Of a stretch of 64,000 nucleotides of DNA, positions 1 to 12,802 are shown in pieces. Within the stretch, counting starts at the first letter, position 1. Each line of letters opens with the position of its first letter. The stretch is from the NCBI RefSeq assembly GCF_000283155.1, contig NW_004454195.1:8089076-8153075 (forward strand), written 5' to 3'. The notes below the pieces were generated by a model, which ran no database searches, was not told the DNA's origin, and was given only the letters and a program-made list of their open reading frames with translations. Position numbers and translations under genes: made by a program. The stretch comes from Ceratotherium simum simum. Its lineage: Eukaryota; Chordata; Mammalia; Perissodactyla; Rhinocerotidae.

Positions 1-1450
1 CTCATAGAATGAGTTAGGAAGTATTCCTTCTGCTTCCATTCTCTGAAAGAGATTGTAGACAATTGGTATAATTTCTTACTTAAACGTTTGGTAGAATTCA
101 CCAGTGAACCCATCTGGGCCTGGTACTTTCTATTGTTGAAATGTTATTAATTATTGATTCAATTTCTTTAATAGATATAGGCCTATTCAGGTTGTTGATT
201 TCTTCTTGTGTGAGTTTTGGCAGATGTGTCTTTCAAGTAAGTAGTCTATTTCATCTAGGTTATAAAATTTGTGGGCAAAGAGTTGTTTACAGTATTCCTT
301 TATTATCCTTTTTGGATATTGGTAATTTGTGTCCTGGCTCTTTTTTTCTTATTTAGCATAGCTAGAGCCTTATCGATTTTATTGATCTTTTCAAAGCACC
401 TGCTTTCAGTTTCATTGATTTTCTCTACTGATGTCCTGTTTTTCAATACCATTGATTTTTGCTCTAATTCTTATTATTTCTTTTCTTTTTCTAGTTCCCT
501 AAAGTGGAAACTTAGATTATTGATTTTAGATCTTTCTTCTTTTCTAATATATTCATTCAATGCTATAAATTTCCCTCTAAGCACTGCTTTCACTGCATCC
601 CCAAAATTTGATCTTACGTTTTCATTCAGTTCAAAATATTTTTAAATCTCTCTTTAGTTTTCCTCTTTGACCCATGTATCATTTACAAGTGTGTTGTTTA
701 ATTTCCATGTATTTTCGGATTTTCCAGTTATGCTTCTGTTATTGATTTCTAGTTTAATTCCAATGTGGTCTGAGAGCACATATTGCATGATTTCTATTCT
801 TTTAAATTTGTTTAGGTGTGTTGTATGTCCCAGAATGGGATCCATCTTGGTGAATGTTCCATGTGAGCTTGAGAAAAATGTGTATTCTGCTGTTGTTGGA
901 TAAAGTAGTCTATAGATGTCCATTATACCCAGTTGATTGATGGTGTTATTGAGTTCAGCTACATCCTTACTGATTTTCTGCCTGCTGGATCTGTCCATTT
1001 CTGAGAGAGGAGTGTTAAAGCCTCCAACTATGATAGTGGATTCATCTATTTCTCTTGCAGTTCTATCAGTCTGATGCTCTGTTGTTAGGTGCATATATGT
1101 TAAGAATTGTTATGTCTTCTTAGAGAATTGCCCCCTTTATCGTTATGCAATGCCCTTCTTAATCCCTGATAGCTTTCCTTACTTGGAACTTTGTTCTGTC
1201 TGAAATTAATATAGCTGCTGTTGCTTTCTTTTGATTAGTGTTAGCATGGTATATTTTTCTGCATCCACATACTTTTTATCTATATGCATCTTTATATATA
1301 AAATGGGTTTCTTGTAGACAGCATACAGTTGGGTCACGTTTTTTGATCCACTCTGATAATCTCTATCTTTTAATTGGTGTATTTAGACCACTGACATTCA
1401 AATATATACATAGTTGGATTAATATCTACCATATTCATTACTGTTTTCTG
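1..1450 (-). pseudogene. L1 ORF2 remnant (endonuclease and start of RT)
   Basis: Minus-strand conceptual translation gives recognisable ORF2p endonuclease blocks: a GLNTPIKR-like start near 1400, CCLQETHF-like near 1310, then GGFNTPLSEMDRSSRQKISK, AEYTFFSSSHGTF, and SDHIGIKLEINN between 1094 and 654. Nearer base 1 come the segments corresponding to NRPI-KEIE and SPGPDGFTGEFY of the RT domain. The active-site context GDFN is changed to GGFN, and stops and frameshifts interrupt the frame. Non-functional. Confidence 0.85.
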
Positions 1451-1999
1451 TTTGTTGCCCTTGTTATTCGTCTTCCCCTCTTCCGCCTTTTGTGGTTTTA
1501 ATTGAGCACTTTATGTGACTCCATTTTCTCTCCTTTCTTAGCATATCAATTATATTCCTTTTTTACTTTTTTAAGTGGTTACCCAAGAGTTTGTAATATA
1601 CATTTACAACTAAATCAAGTCCACTTCAAATAACACTACTGTTTCACAGTAGTGTGAATACCTTATAACACCAAAATAATCTTAATTCTTTCCTCCTGTC
1701 CCTTGTATCATTGCTGTCATTGATTTCACAAGCATAAATATATATATACACATAAGCATACATAACTGAATACATTGTTGCTATTATTATTTTAAACAAA
1801 TTGTTATCTGATAGATAAATTAAGAATAAGAAAAATAAAAGTTTTTATTTACCTTCACTTACTTCTCCTTCCATACTCTTCCTTTTTTTACATAGATCCA
1901 AGCTTCTGACCTATATTATATTCCCTCTCTCTAAAGAGCTTGTTTTAACATTTCTTGCAAGGCAGGTCTACTGGCAACAAATTCCTTCAATTTTTGTTT

Positions 2000-2806
2000 G
2001 CCTGAAAAAGTATTTCTCCTTAACCTTTGAGGGATAATTTTGAAAGGTACAGAATTCTAGGTTTGTAGTATTTTCCTTTTAACACGTTAAATATTTCACT
2101 CCACTCTCTTCTTGCTTGCACGGTTTCTGAGGAGAAGCTGGATGTAATTCTTATCTTTGTTTCTCTATAGATAAGGTTTCTTTTCCTCTGGCTTCTTTCA
2201 GGATTTTTTCTTTATCTTTGATTTTCTATAATTTGAAAATGATATGCTGAAGTGTAGTGGGGTTTTTTGGCACTTATCCTGCTTGGTGTTCTCTGAGCTT
2301 CCTGGATCTGTGGTTGGATGTCTGACATTAATTTGGGGGAAATTCTCAATTATTATTGTTTCAAACATTTCCTCTGTTCCTTTCTCTCTTTCTTCTTCTG
2401 GTATTTCCATTATGTGTATATTACACCTTCTGTAGTTGTCCCACAGTCCTTGGATATTCTGTTCTGTTTTTTTTAAGTCTCTGTTTTCTTTGATTTTTGG
2501 TTTTTGAAGATTCTATTGATATACCCTGTAGCTCAGAGAGTCTTTCCTCAGCCGTGTCCATTTTACTAACAAGCCCATCAAAGGCATTTTTCATTTCTGT
2601 TACAGTGCTTTTTATCTCTAGCATTTCTTTTTGTTCTTTCTTAGGATTTCCATCTCTCTGCTTACATTGCCCATTTGTTCTTGCATGCTGTCTACATTAT
2701 CCATTATTGCCCTTAGCATATTAATCATAGTTGTTTTAAATTCCCATTTTGATAATCTTAACATCTCTGACACGTCTGATTCTGATGCTTGCTCTTGTCT
2801 CTTCAA
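2000..2806 (-). pseudogene. L1 ORF1 remnant
   Basis: Minus-strand frames give ORF1p-like coiled-coil and RRM-region blocks: a start resembling MKRQEQASESDVSEMLRLSK at 2806, then EMKNAFDGLVSKMDTAEERL near 2560, and EEEREKGTEEMFETIIIENF near 2370. The three pieces are in different frames, so the gene is broken by frameshifts. The length of about 0.8 kb fits a mammalian L1 ORF1. Confidence 0.8.
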
Positions 2807-3680
2807 AGTGTGTTTTTTGTCTTTTTGTATGCTTTGTAATTTCTTCTTGATAGCTGGACGTGATGTACTGGGTAAAAGGAACTGCTGTAAATAGAACTTA
2901 GTAATGTGGTGGTGAGGTGTGAGGAGAGGGGAAGTGTACTTTAATCCTATGATTAGGTCTCAGTCTTTTAGTGAGCCTATGCCTCTGGAATGTGAACTTT
3001 ACAAGTGCTTCTCACTTTTTTTTCTTCTCCCTTAGGTGGGACAGGATGGCTAGGCAGGCTGGACTTTGCTATTTTCCTTCCCCATGTGGAAGACTAGAGC
3101 CAGTTGGAGTTGAGTATTTCCCTTCCCCAGGTCAGTTAGGCTCTGATAATACCCTACCAGGTTAGGCTCTGATTAACTAGTTTCCCTTGAGGGCAGGCCT
3201 TGTAAAGAACAGAGTGCTCTGGCTTATTTCAAAACGCTTCCTTTCCCCCTCCCCGGCCAGAAGTCTGAGGACATTTTTCTCTAATATTTACTATTGGAAC
3301 CTGGTCGAGCTCCTGGAGGTAAATCTAACAATATCGTGGGGGCCCCCTATGAAGTGTCCCCCAGAGCTCTTAACTCTCAGAGTTGTCCACACTGAGTCTC
3401 CAACAATTTATCAAGTACATTGGTTCCATTGGTTCCCCTGGCAGTGTCACTCGTAAGTCTCTGCCCCGGTAAGCCGCAACTCCCCATATTCGCCTGTCTC
3501 TCGGATCTTGGGGACAGTGGTTTGCCCTGTGTCCTCTCTTCTCTTATGGATCTGAGGTGTTGGTTTTTCGGTCTGATCAGGTTTTCCTTGTTAGGATGGA
3601 GCGGCGACTTCCAAGCTCCTTACACACAGAACAAGAAACTGGAAGTCCTTCCCCCACTTTTTTTTAAAGGAGAAAAAACT

Positions 3681-6377
3681 TATTGCATTTCAACTTTCAG
3701 ACAACATTTTGGAATTTCCCTCCCAGCTTCATCTTCTTGGAGACAGAGCATCTCTCTAAGACCCACCTTTCGACGTGTGTGTGTGGGACTGTGGATAAGG
3801 TGAGGGTGGGGGTCAAAAACACACAGAGATGTTATGAACACCTACGTGGGAGGGCTTAGGGGCAGTTATCTGGTGGAGGGATGGTGGGACTGTGATGATG
3901 GAGGTCACTAAGAGACTCTATGATAAACACTCTATTTTTACTTGGATTGTTTCTGTTTGTTAAAAATAGCAACATTTTGTAAATATGCTTTTATCCTCAC
4001 GACATGAGATTTTATTCTTTGTGCTTATTCTTGTTATTTTTATCATATTTATCTCGGGATGCTTGGGTGTGCTTATGGAGATTACTGGCAGGGGGTGGGG
4101 GGGGACTAAAGCAATATCCAAACTGCCCCTTTATGTTGTCACAGCCAAAAATAAAACATACAAGTACACAATGTTTCTTTGCTATGACTTCTTTAGTTCC
4201 CATGGACTTTGCCTACTTCGCATGATAAGTTTGGGAAACAGCTCTCTCCCTTCCCAATGTGCCAACAGGAAAGGGCACAAAGAAGCAAGCCAGAATTGCC
4301 ATTAACAAAGAAACGTGTACATCTGGTCGTGCTAAAACTTGTTCTGAGGGCAAAATCTGTTTTGTCAGTAACATAGTCTGAAGCCAACAGTTAAGAAATG
4401 AGAAATCAGATTGACTGCTATTTGCTGTTGAATCTGGAAATGCCACAGTGACGCAGGAGAAGAGCCAAGTTTTGCCTGGACTATAATCGGCCCCATCATT
4501 TCAGTCAGCATCTTAATACCTCACCTGGACTACCTGCACCCTGCCAGTGCTTGGCATGTGTCACTTATCCTTAGACATACGGCTGGCACAGATTATAGTG
4601 TTGACTTTATCTTATCGAGGAGAAAACAGGACTTTGACCAGTGTCCTTATGAAATAGATATGCCATGATTTCAACAGCAGTTATCTCTGAGTCGTGGGAA
4701 TATGAGTGGTTTTCTTCTTCATACATTTATTCTCAAATTTTTCTATATCAAACATTTAAATTTTATTGTCAGAAAACAATTATTAAAATGGTATAACTGA
4801 ATAAAATAGAAGTTTATTATTTATTACTGAAAGTATTTTCTGAGTACCTCCTCTGTGCCTAGGTGCTACCAGGGGAAACAAGTCGTGAACGTAGAGAATG
4901 ATCACTGAATGTGAGTCCTAAGTGATAAGACGCTGGCTGTGTGAAACAGACAACAAACATCCAATCTTGAACAAAGGGATTGCTGATATCACCAACCCAT
5001 GACTGAAAGGGTAAGCTTTCCCATTCAGTTAGCTTGACAAAACACAAGAAGCATTCTCATAAAAAAGGGGAATATTTTCCTTTTTGAAGAAACGATTTCC
5101 TTCCCTCTAGACCCGGGAAGCACAATGCTTGGTACCCAGTCATTTCCAACCATCATTCCCCTTCACATGGCTCTCCGGCTCTTCAAGACAACAGGGTTCC
5201 CTACAGCTTACAACTCAGCTACAGCTGCCTTTTTGAAGTGTCCTGTGTGTGCACAATAAAATGAAGTTCAAATTTACAGTCTGACTAGGGGAAGGAAGCA
5301 GTAATGTCACATTCCACTCACTTAAAAATATGTTGGCAATGCTCCATTAATTCATAAAGACAAGTTAATTTAAAGACTCTGGCCTGCTCAAATCCCAACC
5401 AAGTCCCAGTAATTTCAGGCTCTGCCTTAGCCAAAGCATATATCAAAAGGGCAATAATTTTACATTAGGCAATTGTTATAAATTAGTATTTTTACTTCCC
5501 TTACAGTTGACTGGTTTTTTTTTTTTTCCAACGATTCCGCTTTCATTGGCAGAGAAAGGAGGCATGCTTATTCAATAGAGGTAAATGGTTTTGCAGTCTA
5601 GAAAGGAAAGATGAGTAGGTAGATTGAGAATGTCAATGTTAGACTACTAGGCACATTTTATTAAAAAAATAATCAGTCAGGTACTGATAATAAAAGAGGT
5701 TTGTTCTTCATTAATAGGACTGTTGCCTTGGCAACTTCCAGCTCACATAAGTATTTACAAGAGCCACGGTGCACAGTTCTGACACTAAGGAACAGCTCCA
5801 ACATGCCCTTTCTACATCCATGCCTGAATCTTCTATTATATATCTCAGCTGCATTATTGGTCTCAGTTAAAGTGACCTCAACACTCAACCAACCCCGCCC
5901 AAAACATGTCCTATCCAGCCCCAAAGAGGCAATTTAAACAAATTTCTCGGTACATTAAATAGATAAAAGGTAGAACAGATAAATGGTTGTCTTTTGCAAA
6001 AAGGATGACTTATACGGGGAAGTATAGCTTTGTCTTTATTTTCCTGCTCATCCAGCAGAGGGCAAAGTATTTTTAAACAATCAATACCATGAATATTAAT
6101 GTGCATTCAAATCATGCATTATTTCCCTAAAATTCTTATTTTCCTAGTTCATAATTATCACTAAATAGCCTAAGCACTTTTAGACACTGTGAGAGTATGA
6201 ATCAGTACAATGTGCATGAGCAGGAGTATTAGGGATCACTTGCTGTTGACCCAGCATACTTCCAATTCTAGGAATTTTCCTTGAGAAAAGAATTGTACAA
6301 TTATAAAATAATGTTTGTACCAGGAAATGCACTGCAATTTCATTTCTAATAGGGGAAAAACTGAAAAATGTCAAATG
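3681..6377. other. CAP2 intron 3 DNA, mostly unique
   Basis: No exon or RNA gene recognised. It holds a short T run at 5514-5528 and a probable L2 scrap near 4825-4900. Short open frames here on both strands show no family I recognise. Confidence 0.5.
4825..4900 (-). mobile_element. L2 LINE 3'-end fragment
   Basis: The stretch TTTTCTGAGTACCTCCTCTG then TGCCTAGGTGCTACCAGGGG resembles the antisense of the L2 3' end (tattgagcacctactatgtgccaggcactgt type). Short and diverged. Confidence 0.45.
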
Positions 6378-6581
6378 TCTTTTTTTTTTTTTTCACTGAG
6401 GAAGACTGGCCTTGGGCTAACATCCATACCCATCTTCCTCTACTTTTTTATATGTGGGATGCCTGCCACAGCATGGCTTGATAAGTGGTGCACAGCTCTG
6501 CACCTGGGATCCAAACCTGTGAACCCTGGGCCACCCGAAGCAGAGTGCACAAACCTAACTGCTACGCCACTAGGCCGGCCC
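6378..6581 (-). mobile_element. ERE-type SINE
   Basis: Starts with a T run (antisense poly-A), then GAGGAAGACTGGCC, CATGGCTTGATAAGTGGTGC, a B-box region ATCCAAACC, and ends in the head ACTAGGCCGGCCCC. Short repeats AATGTC flank it and look like a partly decayed target-site duplication. Confidence 0.92.
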
Positions 6582-6769
6582 CAATGTCATTAATTTTTTA
6601 AATGATTATAAATAATACTAGATGACCATCCTTGTAGGGACAAGGCCAGGGTGAGTCTGGTGAGGAGCCCAGGCTTGCTCCCTCTCAGAGTCACATCCCA
6701 GGGCCTCCCTTGTCTCACCCTAGTCCAGGCTCTGCTTTCTTGTCTGTACATTATCTCCCCTGTGTATGA

Positions 6770-7190
6770 TTTTGATTGTTTAAATCAATTATGGTATAAC
6801 CACACAATGAAATACTATGCAGTCATTAAAAATGATAATGTAGACCTCAACTTACTGACATGGAAAGAGGCCTAGAACATATGGTCTAAGTTAAACAAAC
6901 AGGTTACAAAAACAGAATGTGCAGAAAAGTTTGCAAAATCTATAACAGAAAACTAATCACGATAATTTTAAAAACCCAGTATAGAACTCTTATAAATAAT
7001 TAGTTATTGCAATTTACATTAAAAAAGATGAAAGATTTCAAAGAATTAAAAACAGTGCGTATTTCTCAAGGCATGGGAATAGAAAAAAAAGAAAACACTA
7101 TTGTATGTTTAAATCCATTTGCTTTTCTGACAGGTATGAATATTGCTACAAGTTTGTATTTTGAATAAACCGTTCTCTTAAATTAACTTC
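6770..7190 (+). mobile_element. L1 LINE 3' end fragment
   Basis: ATTATGGTATAACCACACAA, TGAAATACTATGCAGTCATT and ACTGACATGGAAAGAGG are the usual L1 3'UTR blocks in sense orientation. Diverged, 5'-truncated copy in intron 3. Confidence 0.7.
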
Positions 7191-7654
7191 ATTTTCAAAT
7201 TCAATCATCGTGTAGCTACAAAACACTTGGCAGATTGGCCCCTCTCCAAATTCTCTGACTTGTTTTTCTAACACTTAAGGAATCTAAAGCATTTTATCAA
7301 CATGTTTAAACCAAATCTTTTGACTTATGAAGCCAGAACTGCTTCATGGTTAATGAATCTTGGGTCTACACAAGTAAAGGATGCTTGGCTGCTCCAAGCC
7401 CACTCAGAAAAATTAGAGACAACAAGGTACTCCTTATTCTAGAATGCACTGTAACACTACGCATTGTCCTTTCATTTGGTGTTATTTAAGTCACACTCTT
7501 ATTTAACTTTCACGCATGTGTATATGCCTTGTGTCTCCAAGTAAGTAATATGCTCTCCAGGACTAGGCTGGTGGGTACCTACATGGAAGGGCCTTTAGTT
7601 CAATAGAAGCTCAATAACTACTGCTTAATAATGAATGATGAAATTCTTGGAAAG

Positions 7655-7900
7655 CAGTGTGATGTAGTAGAGAAACCATGAGCTTCAGATCTTCAGATAA
7701 GCCTGAGATAGAATCCAACTCTACCCCTTACTAGATGCATGGCCATAAGCAAGTTACCCAACCTTTCTGAGTCTTGGCTTCTTTATCTTGAATGTTACCC
7801 ACCCTAAAGGGTTCTCCTAATGATCAGGTGAAGTCATGGTTGTCAGCAGCTGTGCAAAGCACCTGACACACAGCAGGCCCTGAATAAATGCTAGTTCTCT
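7655..7900 (+). mobile_element. MIR SINE
   Basis: Near full-length MIR: GTAGTAGAGAAACCATGAGC head, then CCATAAGCAAGTTACCCAAC, the core-like TTTCTGAGTCTTGGCTTCTT, and the 3' L2-like end AGCACCTGACACACAGCAGG followed by AATAAATGCTAG. Confidence 0.85.
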
Positions 7901-9823
7901 TTCCCCTTCTTTACAATCGCCTCTCTTGCTAACATGGAAAATGAAAATAAGGCAGGGAAATAAAGTTGATCTCTAACGACTATAAAACTCAGCCAAGAAC
8001 CAGATTTTGTTCATTCATCAACCGTATCTACCCAAATCAATCCATCTGGACTGAGATCTTACTATGAACACTTAACTCATGAAAAGTCCTGCTGAACACT
8101 GGTTCCCCAACTCCCCATGGATTCCCAGGCAGCTTGGAGCCCTGACCACCAGGGTGCCCTGCAGCCAAGCTGTGCAAGATCTACACCACCTGGTGCATGC
8201 ATTTTCTCTTCACTTGTCTTTTGCTGCTCAGTGAACTCCCTTTCAGGCAATAACTTGATTCCAAGATTTTTTTCTTCTAGTACCAAATATTCCTTCCCCC
8301 CTCTTCTGATGATAACAGTAACACATACTTGTAAAAAGTTCAAAAGACGGGGCTATTTAGGAAGTACAGGTTTTCACTAAGTACACCCCGCAAAAATAAC
8401 CATTGCCAGCAATTCAGTGAATATCCTTCCAGACTATTTTCAATACGGCGAATCTTTCTTAAGTGTATGTATCTCCTCTTTATTCTCTTTTCTTTTAATT
8501 CCTGCTCAGTTATCCTCAGAAAATCTCTTTTCCTACCTTTTTTGTCCCAGTTGTGAATTCCCAAGTTACCCTTATATTAGTTGCTAAGTATCAAAGGAGT
8601 GTAACTATACACTCACATAAAGAAAAAGAAAAATCTTATCTTTGGTAGCAGAAGTAGAAAAGAATCAGGCCCAATAGCAGCTGAAAGTATGCAGAATCCA
8701 CATAGAAACCCCCATCTATTTCTTTGTTATTCTCTAATTACAGTCACATCCCCCCAAGTATCAGCATTCACTATAAATGACAATTTTTCATTTAATGTTA
8801 TTGTTTTCCTGCTTCATTTAACTAAAAGCGTAGTGCGAGAATTTCTTTCTAGCATTTTGCTTTACATAAGTGCTGCTCAAAAAACCTTCAGTGAAGGTTT
8901 TTCTTTTTAATTTTCTTATCTGTCACAGACGATACTTTTCTAAAATACCAAAAAACCAGACATACAAAGTACTAGTCTCAGTTTTTTAAATTACTAGATT
9001 TAGCAGACTTAAAATTACTCCATTGGATTATTATAAAAGTTTTCGAAGTCTTACAGTTTCTGTACTTAGCTCGTGGTAGACCGTTAGCAAAGAGTTTGCG
9101 GAGGGTAGTGGTCTGTGTACTACATATGGAGTAATTCTCTTCTGTATCTTTGCATAGGAATGGAACCACCATCGCTTACATTAGCTTAAATTAGGTCTAT
9201 CGGCAAACGTCTTCCAAGTTTCTAAGAACTAATTTACAAATGAACTTTGGAGTGGGAGTCCCCATTTAAAAGTTTGGGACTGTCTGTATTTGGATATACT
9301 GAATTTTTCACTTTTCATCCAGATGTTTAAAATTATATCAATAGAGCTAAAGACTCCCAAAACCAGGGAGAGTTGATTATTGGAAATACGCCATAAAGTC
9401 CCAGACAAAAATCTAATTTCCCAACTGGCCCTTTCAGACTCCAAAGTTATTTCTTGCCTGATCACTATCATTTTGAATGGTAATAATCGAAGGGAAAAGC
9501 AACATGCCAAAACCCAATCCAAACAGAAAAACCAAACAAAATTCTATTTCTTTTTAAAATCTGAACTTCAGTTTTAAATACTTATAATAAAGTTCACAAA
9601 AATATTCTGTCTCAGATAGAGCTCATGGGATTTCTATTGGCAATGACTACAAGTCAATATACTGACGGATTTCCACGTTACTTATGAATTCTCATCTAAC
9701 TTTCTTAATCTGCCTTAGAGCTCTAGTCTTTCAACGGCTCACTTTCCTCAACTACAAAACAGGAATGGGAATGAAGAGAATGTACTAGATAAACTCTCAG
9801 AGCTATGATAAATTCAGGACTTC
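7901..9823. other. CAP2 intron 3 DNA, no gene seen
   Basis: AT-rich intron. The stretch 8305-8480 (AACACATACTTGTAAAAAGT ... TATCCTTCCAGACTATTTTC) resembles an old L1-type 3' fragment, at low confidence. Nothing else recognised. Confidence 0.45.
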
Positions 9824-9854
<31 letters not shown>

Positions 9855-9870
9855 GTGTGTGTGTGTATGT
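9824..9870 (+). repeat. (TG)n microsatellite
   Basis: About 23 TG units with single C and A interruptions, 8 bp before an ERE target-site duplication. Confidence 0.97.
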
Positions 9871-9892
9871 GATAAACAAAAATCTATAGAGT

Positions 9893-10140
9893 TGGGGGCT
9901 GGCCCAGTGGCATAGTGGTTAAGTTTGTGCACTCCGCTTCGGCAGCCCTGGGTGCATGGGTTTCAATCCCGGGCACAGACCTATGCACCACTCATCAAGC
10001 CATGCTGTGGCAGAGTCCCATATACAAAAAATAGAGGAGGATGGGCATGGATGTTAGCTCAGGGCTAATCTTCCTCAGCAAAAAGAGGAAGATTGGCAAC
10101 AGATGTTAGCTCAGGGCCGATCTTCCTAACCAAAAAAGAA
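9893..10140 (+). mobile_element. ERE-type SINE with perfect 15-bp TSD
   Basis: The head GGGGGCTGGCCCAGTGGCAT (A box TGGCATAGTGG) is followed by a B-box-like GTTTCAATCCC, CAAGCCATGCTGTGGCAGAG, and two tail modules ending in ATCTTCCT. It is flanked by an identical 15-bp repeat AAAAATCTATAGAGT at 9878-9892 and 10141-10155, direct evidence of L1-mediated retroposition. Confidence 0.97.
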
Positions 10141-10264
10141 AAAAATCTATAGAGTCTACGTTTCTCCATATTTCACTTGTAATTCATGACTTAAAACCTG
10201 GCCTTGATTTTTTTTTTAACTGCTAGTCTAGAATACTGCTTGAGCCCTTGTCAGCCATAGTGCA

Positions 10265-10400
10265 TTCATCCATCCATTGATTCAATAATTCATTAAGGAT
10301 CTGATTCATTCATTTAAACATTCATTTTCATTCATTCATTTAGCTAACATTTATTAACCACTTACTATGGACACAGTGCTGGGCGCTGAGAGGGCCAGAG
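10265..10400 (-). mobile_element. L2 LINE 3' end, with ATTC-rich stretch
   Basis: TTCATTCATTTAGCTAACAT, TTATTAACCACTTACTATGG and CACAGTGCTGGGCGCTGAGA match the antisense L2 3' terminus, including its variable TGAATGAA tail (here TTCATTCA repeats). Confidence 0.75.
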
Positions 10401-10972
10401 GAAAAGAGCATACTTCTGGAACCTTGAAATAAACCCCAACACTCAACAGGTGGGCCCAAAGTAATAAATCATACTACCTTTTCTGTAAATTAACCTGTTT
10501 TAACTAAAGCAATTGAAAGTCAAGTATCAGCATTCCAAGTACCTTACTATTTAAAATATTTATTTTGCAAAGTGTTTTCTGAAAGGGAAAGGATTTCTAT
10601 TGCAAACACATACGAGTCATAAATTACTAATTCATTGAATACTCTGTTTTCTTTTACATCACCAAAACATCTTATATTTGACATACTGAAAAGAGTTGGG
10701 TTGTAACATGTCATAAAATGTATAAACTGTCATGTTTTAAAACTTACAGTGTTAAGCCACAATCTAAATACAACTGGAAAGGGAAAAAATATACTAAAGG
10801 TGAGAAAGCATATTTTGTATTTGCCTTACGCACTAACAAATCTGCAAACACATTTCTTACAATCAGAGTGACTCTTGGGTCAGAGCTCCCATATATTTGA
10901 GTGAGACTGCTTTTTCTTTTATGTAGCTAATACGGCATTATGAGGAATTCTTAGGTGAATGGTGGATATGCA

Positions 10973-10986
10973 CGTGTGTGTGTGCA

Positions 10987-11023
<37 letters not shown>
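10973..11023 (+). repeat. (TG)n microsatellite
   Basis: TG repeat with a CATGTC interruption near its start, then about 20 uninterrupted units. The histidine/threonine-rich open frame across it is a translation of the repeat. Confidence 0.97.
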
Positions 11024-11026
<3 letters not shown>

Positions 11027-12554
11027 GGGGGGATGGATGCGTAGATAGACATAACAAGATAACCTAAATGAAATCAGGTCATTACTTTTAGACAAAGTAT
11101 TAATTTTCAGATGCTGAAGCAGCCTCCAGGCAAGCAATTAAATTATCCTGAAATCTAGATAGAAAACAACAACAAATGTTCCAATTAATGGCATTGCTTT
11201 AGAAAGAAAGAGAGACAGGAAAAAAAGAAACAGGCAAAGGAAAGAGAAAGGACATATATTTTGCAGTACTTGGCACCATGATTAAATTCTGACATGAGAA
11301 ACAATCCTCTGAAAGGGTATTTCTGAGGAGAACAATGTTTGGAGAAAAGTTGCTGGTTACCCTCAGGAACTCCTGACAGCGACTGAGCTGTAGATTTTTG
11401 CTATGTTTTTACGTAGAGCAACATCATTCATGTGAGACTCAATAATCTAATTTTTTCCCAGGTGCAGGCCAAAAGGTGCCAGCCAGTGGGTGACATAGCC
11501 TACCCCCAACCACAGCAGCCTGGGCATGCTCAGAATGCATCCCTGTGTATTCTGGCTCTTCCGTTTTGCTTACACCAGAGAACACAGAACAGAAAAGAAT
11601 AACCAGGGCTGGCATTCCATTGGTTTCCTTAGAAGGTTTCCTTTAAGAAGCAGAAAGAAAATCACTCAGGCAAGTTTGGCAAAAGTATTATTTACTGTCC
11701 AGAAAGAAAAAAAGGCAGGTATCATCTTAACCTGAGAGATTCATGGAACCTAATTCATTGTTTCAGCAAAATATTTTGTTGATATATTTTATTTTTGGTA
11801 GAGTAAATGGGGTGTTCCTGGTGGTTAGTGATGCCTGGTGGCCCTTCAAGAGCTATTTAGATTCTAAGTCCAGTTTCTTATGAGCCAGTCTCCAAAGCTC
11901 TGAATGTGCTACGAAATTAGAATGCTCAATGAAAGAGGCAGGGATTATATGTTCTAAAAACAAATGTGCTTAAGTAAAAAAGTGGTCACAGGAATGTCTA
12001 ACTAAGACCAGAGACTTAGCAAGAGATGGGCTGTGAGTCAAAGCATATGTTTGGTAGCAAAGTATGTGTTCAACGCTGAGAATAAAAATTCTCCACATTC
12101 TTGGGAAGAAATGATAACAGAGACTGATCTATCTGCGACCTTTCTGAATTCTGCAAATTTGGTGCCAACAGCTCAGTGAGTGATGATCAGGTTGACACAA
12201 GGCCAGTGTGATGGAGCAGAAGCAAAGACCCATGAGGGACACAATTCATTTGTCCTGGAGGTCACCATTCTCCCTGTCGCCTCACTCAGTGTGGCTCTGA
12301 GGAGATACATGAGAGACACGAGTTACAGTGGTGTTCCAGCCTCTCCTCAGCCCTTGTGCCTAAGCCAACTGTCATGATGACCTTTCCTCATATTGTGGAA
12401 ATTTGGTAGGGGGGATGGTAACAGCTGTAGAGTATAGAGGGCAGGAAGAAGGTGGCAGGTACGTGCCGCTTGCTTCTCACTAGGGATCCAGTTACCCACA
12501 AAGGTGGTGGGAGACACAGCTGCCCAGAGGGTCAAAGCCAGGCGACTCCCAATG
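11024..12554. other. CAP2 intron 3 DNA, no gene seen
   Basis: A purine-rich patch lies at 11197-11250 (AGAAAGAAAGAGAGACAGGA...). Otherwise apparently unique sequence with no recognised exon or repeat. Confidence 0.45.
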
Positions 12555-12670
12555 CAATGGGTAGAGAATCTGGAGACCAGACTCCTGGCTCTGCCCCCGA
12601 GTCATGATGGTCCATTCAACGCATCACTTACATCACCTAACCTCTCTGGTGTGCAGTTTTCTTTTCTAAA
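12555..12670 (+). mobile_element. MIR SINE fragment
   Basis: GAATCTGGAGACCAGACTCC, TGGCTCTGCCCCCGAGTCAT and CACCTAACCTCTCTGGTGTG follow the MIR core in order; the 3' part is replaced by a GGAA-rich microsatellite. Confidence 0.7.
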
Positions 12671-12802
12671 AAGGAGAGAAAGACAGGTAAGAAGGAAAGA
12701 AGGAAGCAAAGAAGGAAAAGGGGTAGGAAGGAAGAGAGGGAGGGAGGGAGAGAGGGAGGAAAGAAGGAAGGAAGGAAGGAAGGAAGGAAGGAAGACAAAG
12801 AA
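12671..12802 (+). repeat. (GGAA)n / GA-rich microsatellite
   Basis: A purine-only tract ending in about eight AAGG units at 12763-12794. GGAA arrays are potential ETS-factor binding arrays, but in an intron like this it is most simply a microsatellite. Confidence 0.95.

Larger units (their letters stand above)
1..3680 (-). mobile_element. L1 LINE, 5'UTR + ORF1 + start of ORF2, runs off left edge
   Basis: An old L1 in minus orientation. Reading right to left: a 5'UTR-like stretch (about 3680-2810, right limit approximate), degenerate ORF1 (about 2806-2000), an inter-ORF stretch, then ORF2 endonuclease and the beginning of the reverse-transcriptase domain up to base 1. Because the 5'UTR is present the insertion was not strongly 5'-truncated. 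Multiple stops and frameshifts make it inactive. It lies in CAP2 intron 3 in the same orientation as the gene. Confidence 0.85.

Noticed and set aside
654..1094. 146-codon minus frame as a host nuclease gene
   Set aside because: It matches the L1 ORF2 endonuclease domain, lies within an L1 with ORF1 and 5'UTR upstream, and is broken on both sides.
9824..11023. Histidine/threonine-rich short proteins
   Set aside because: These are translations of (TG)n microsatellites.
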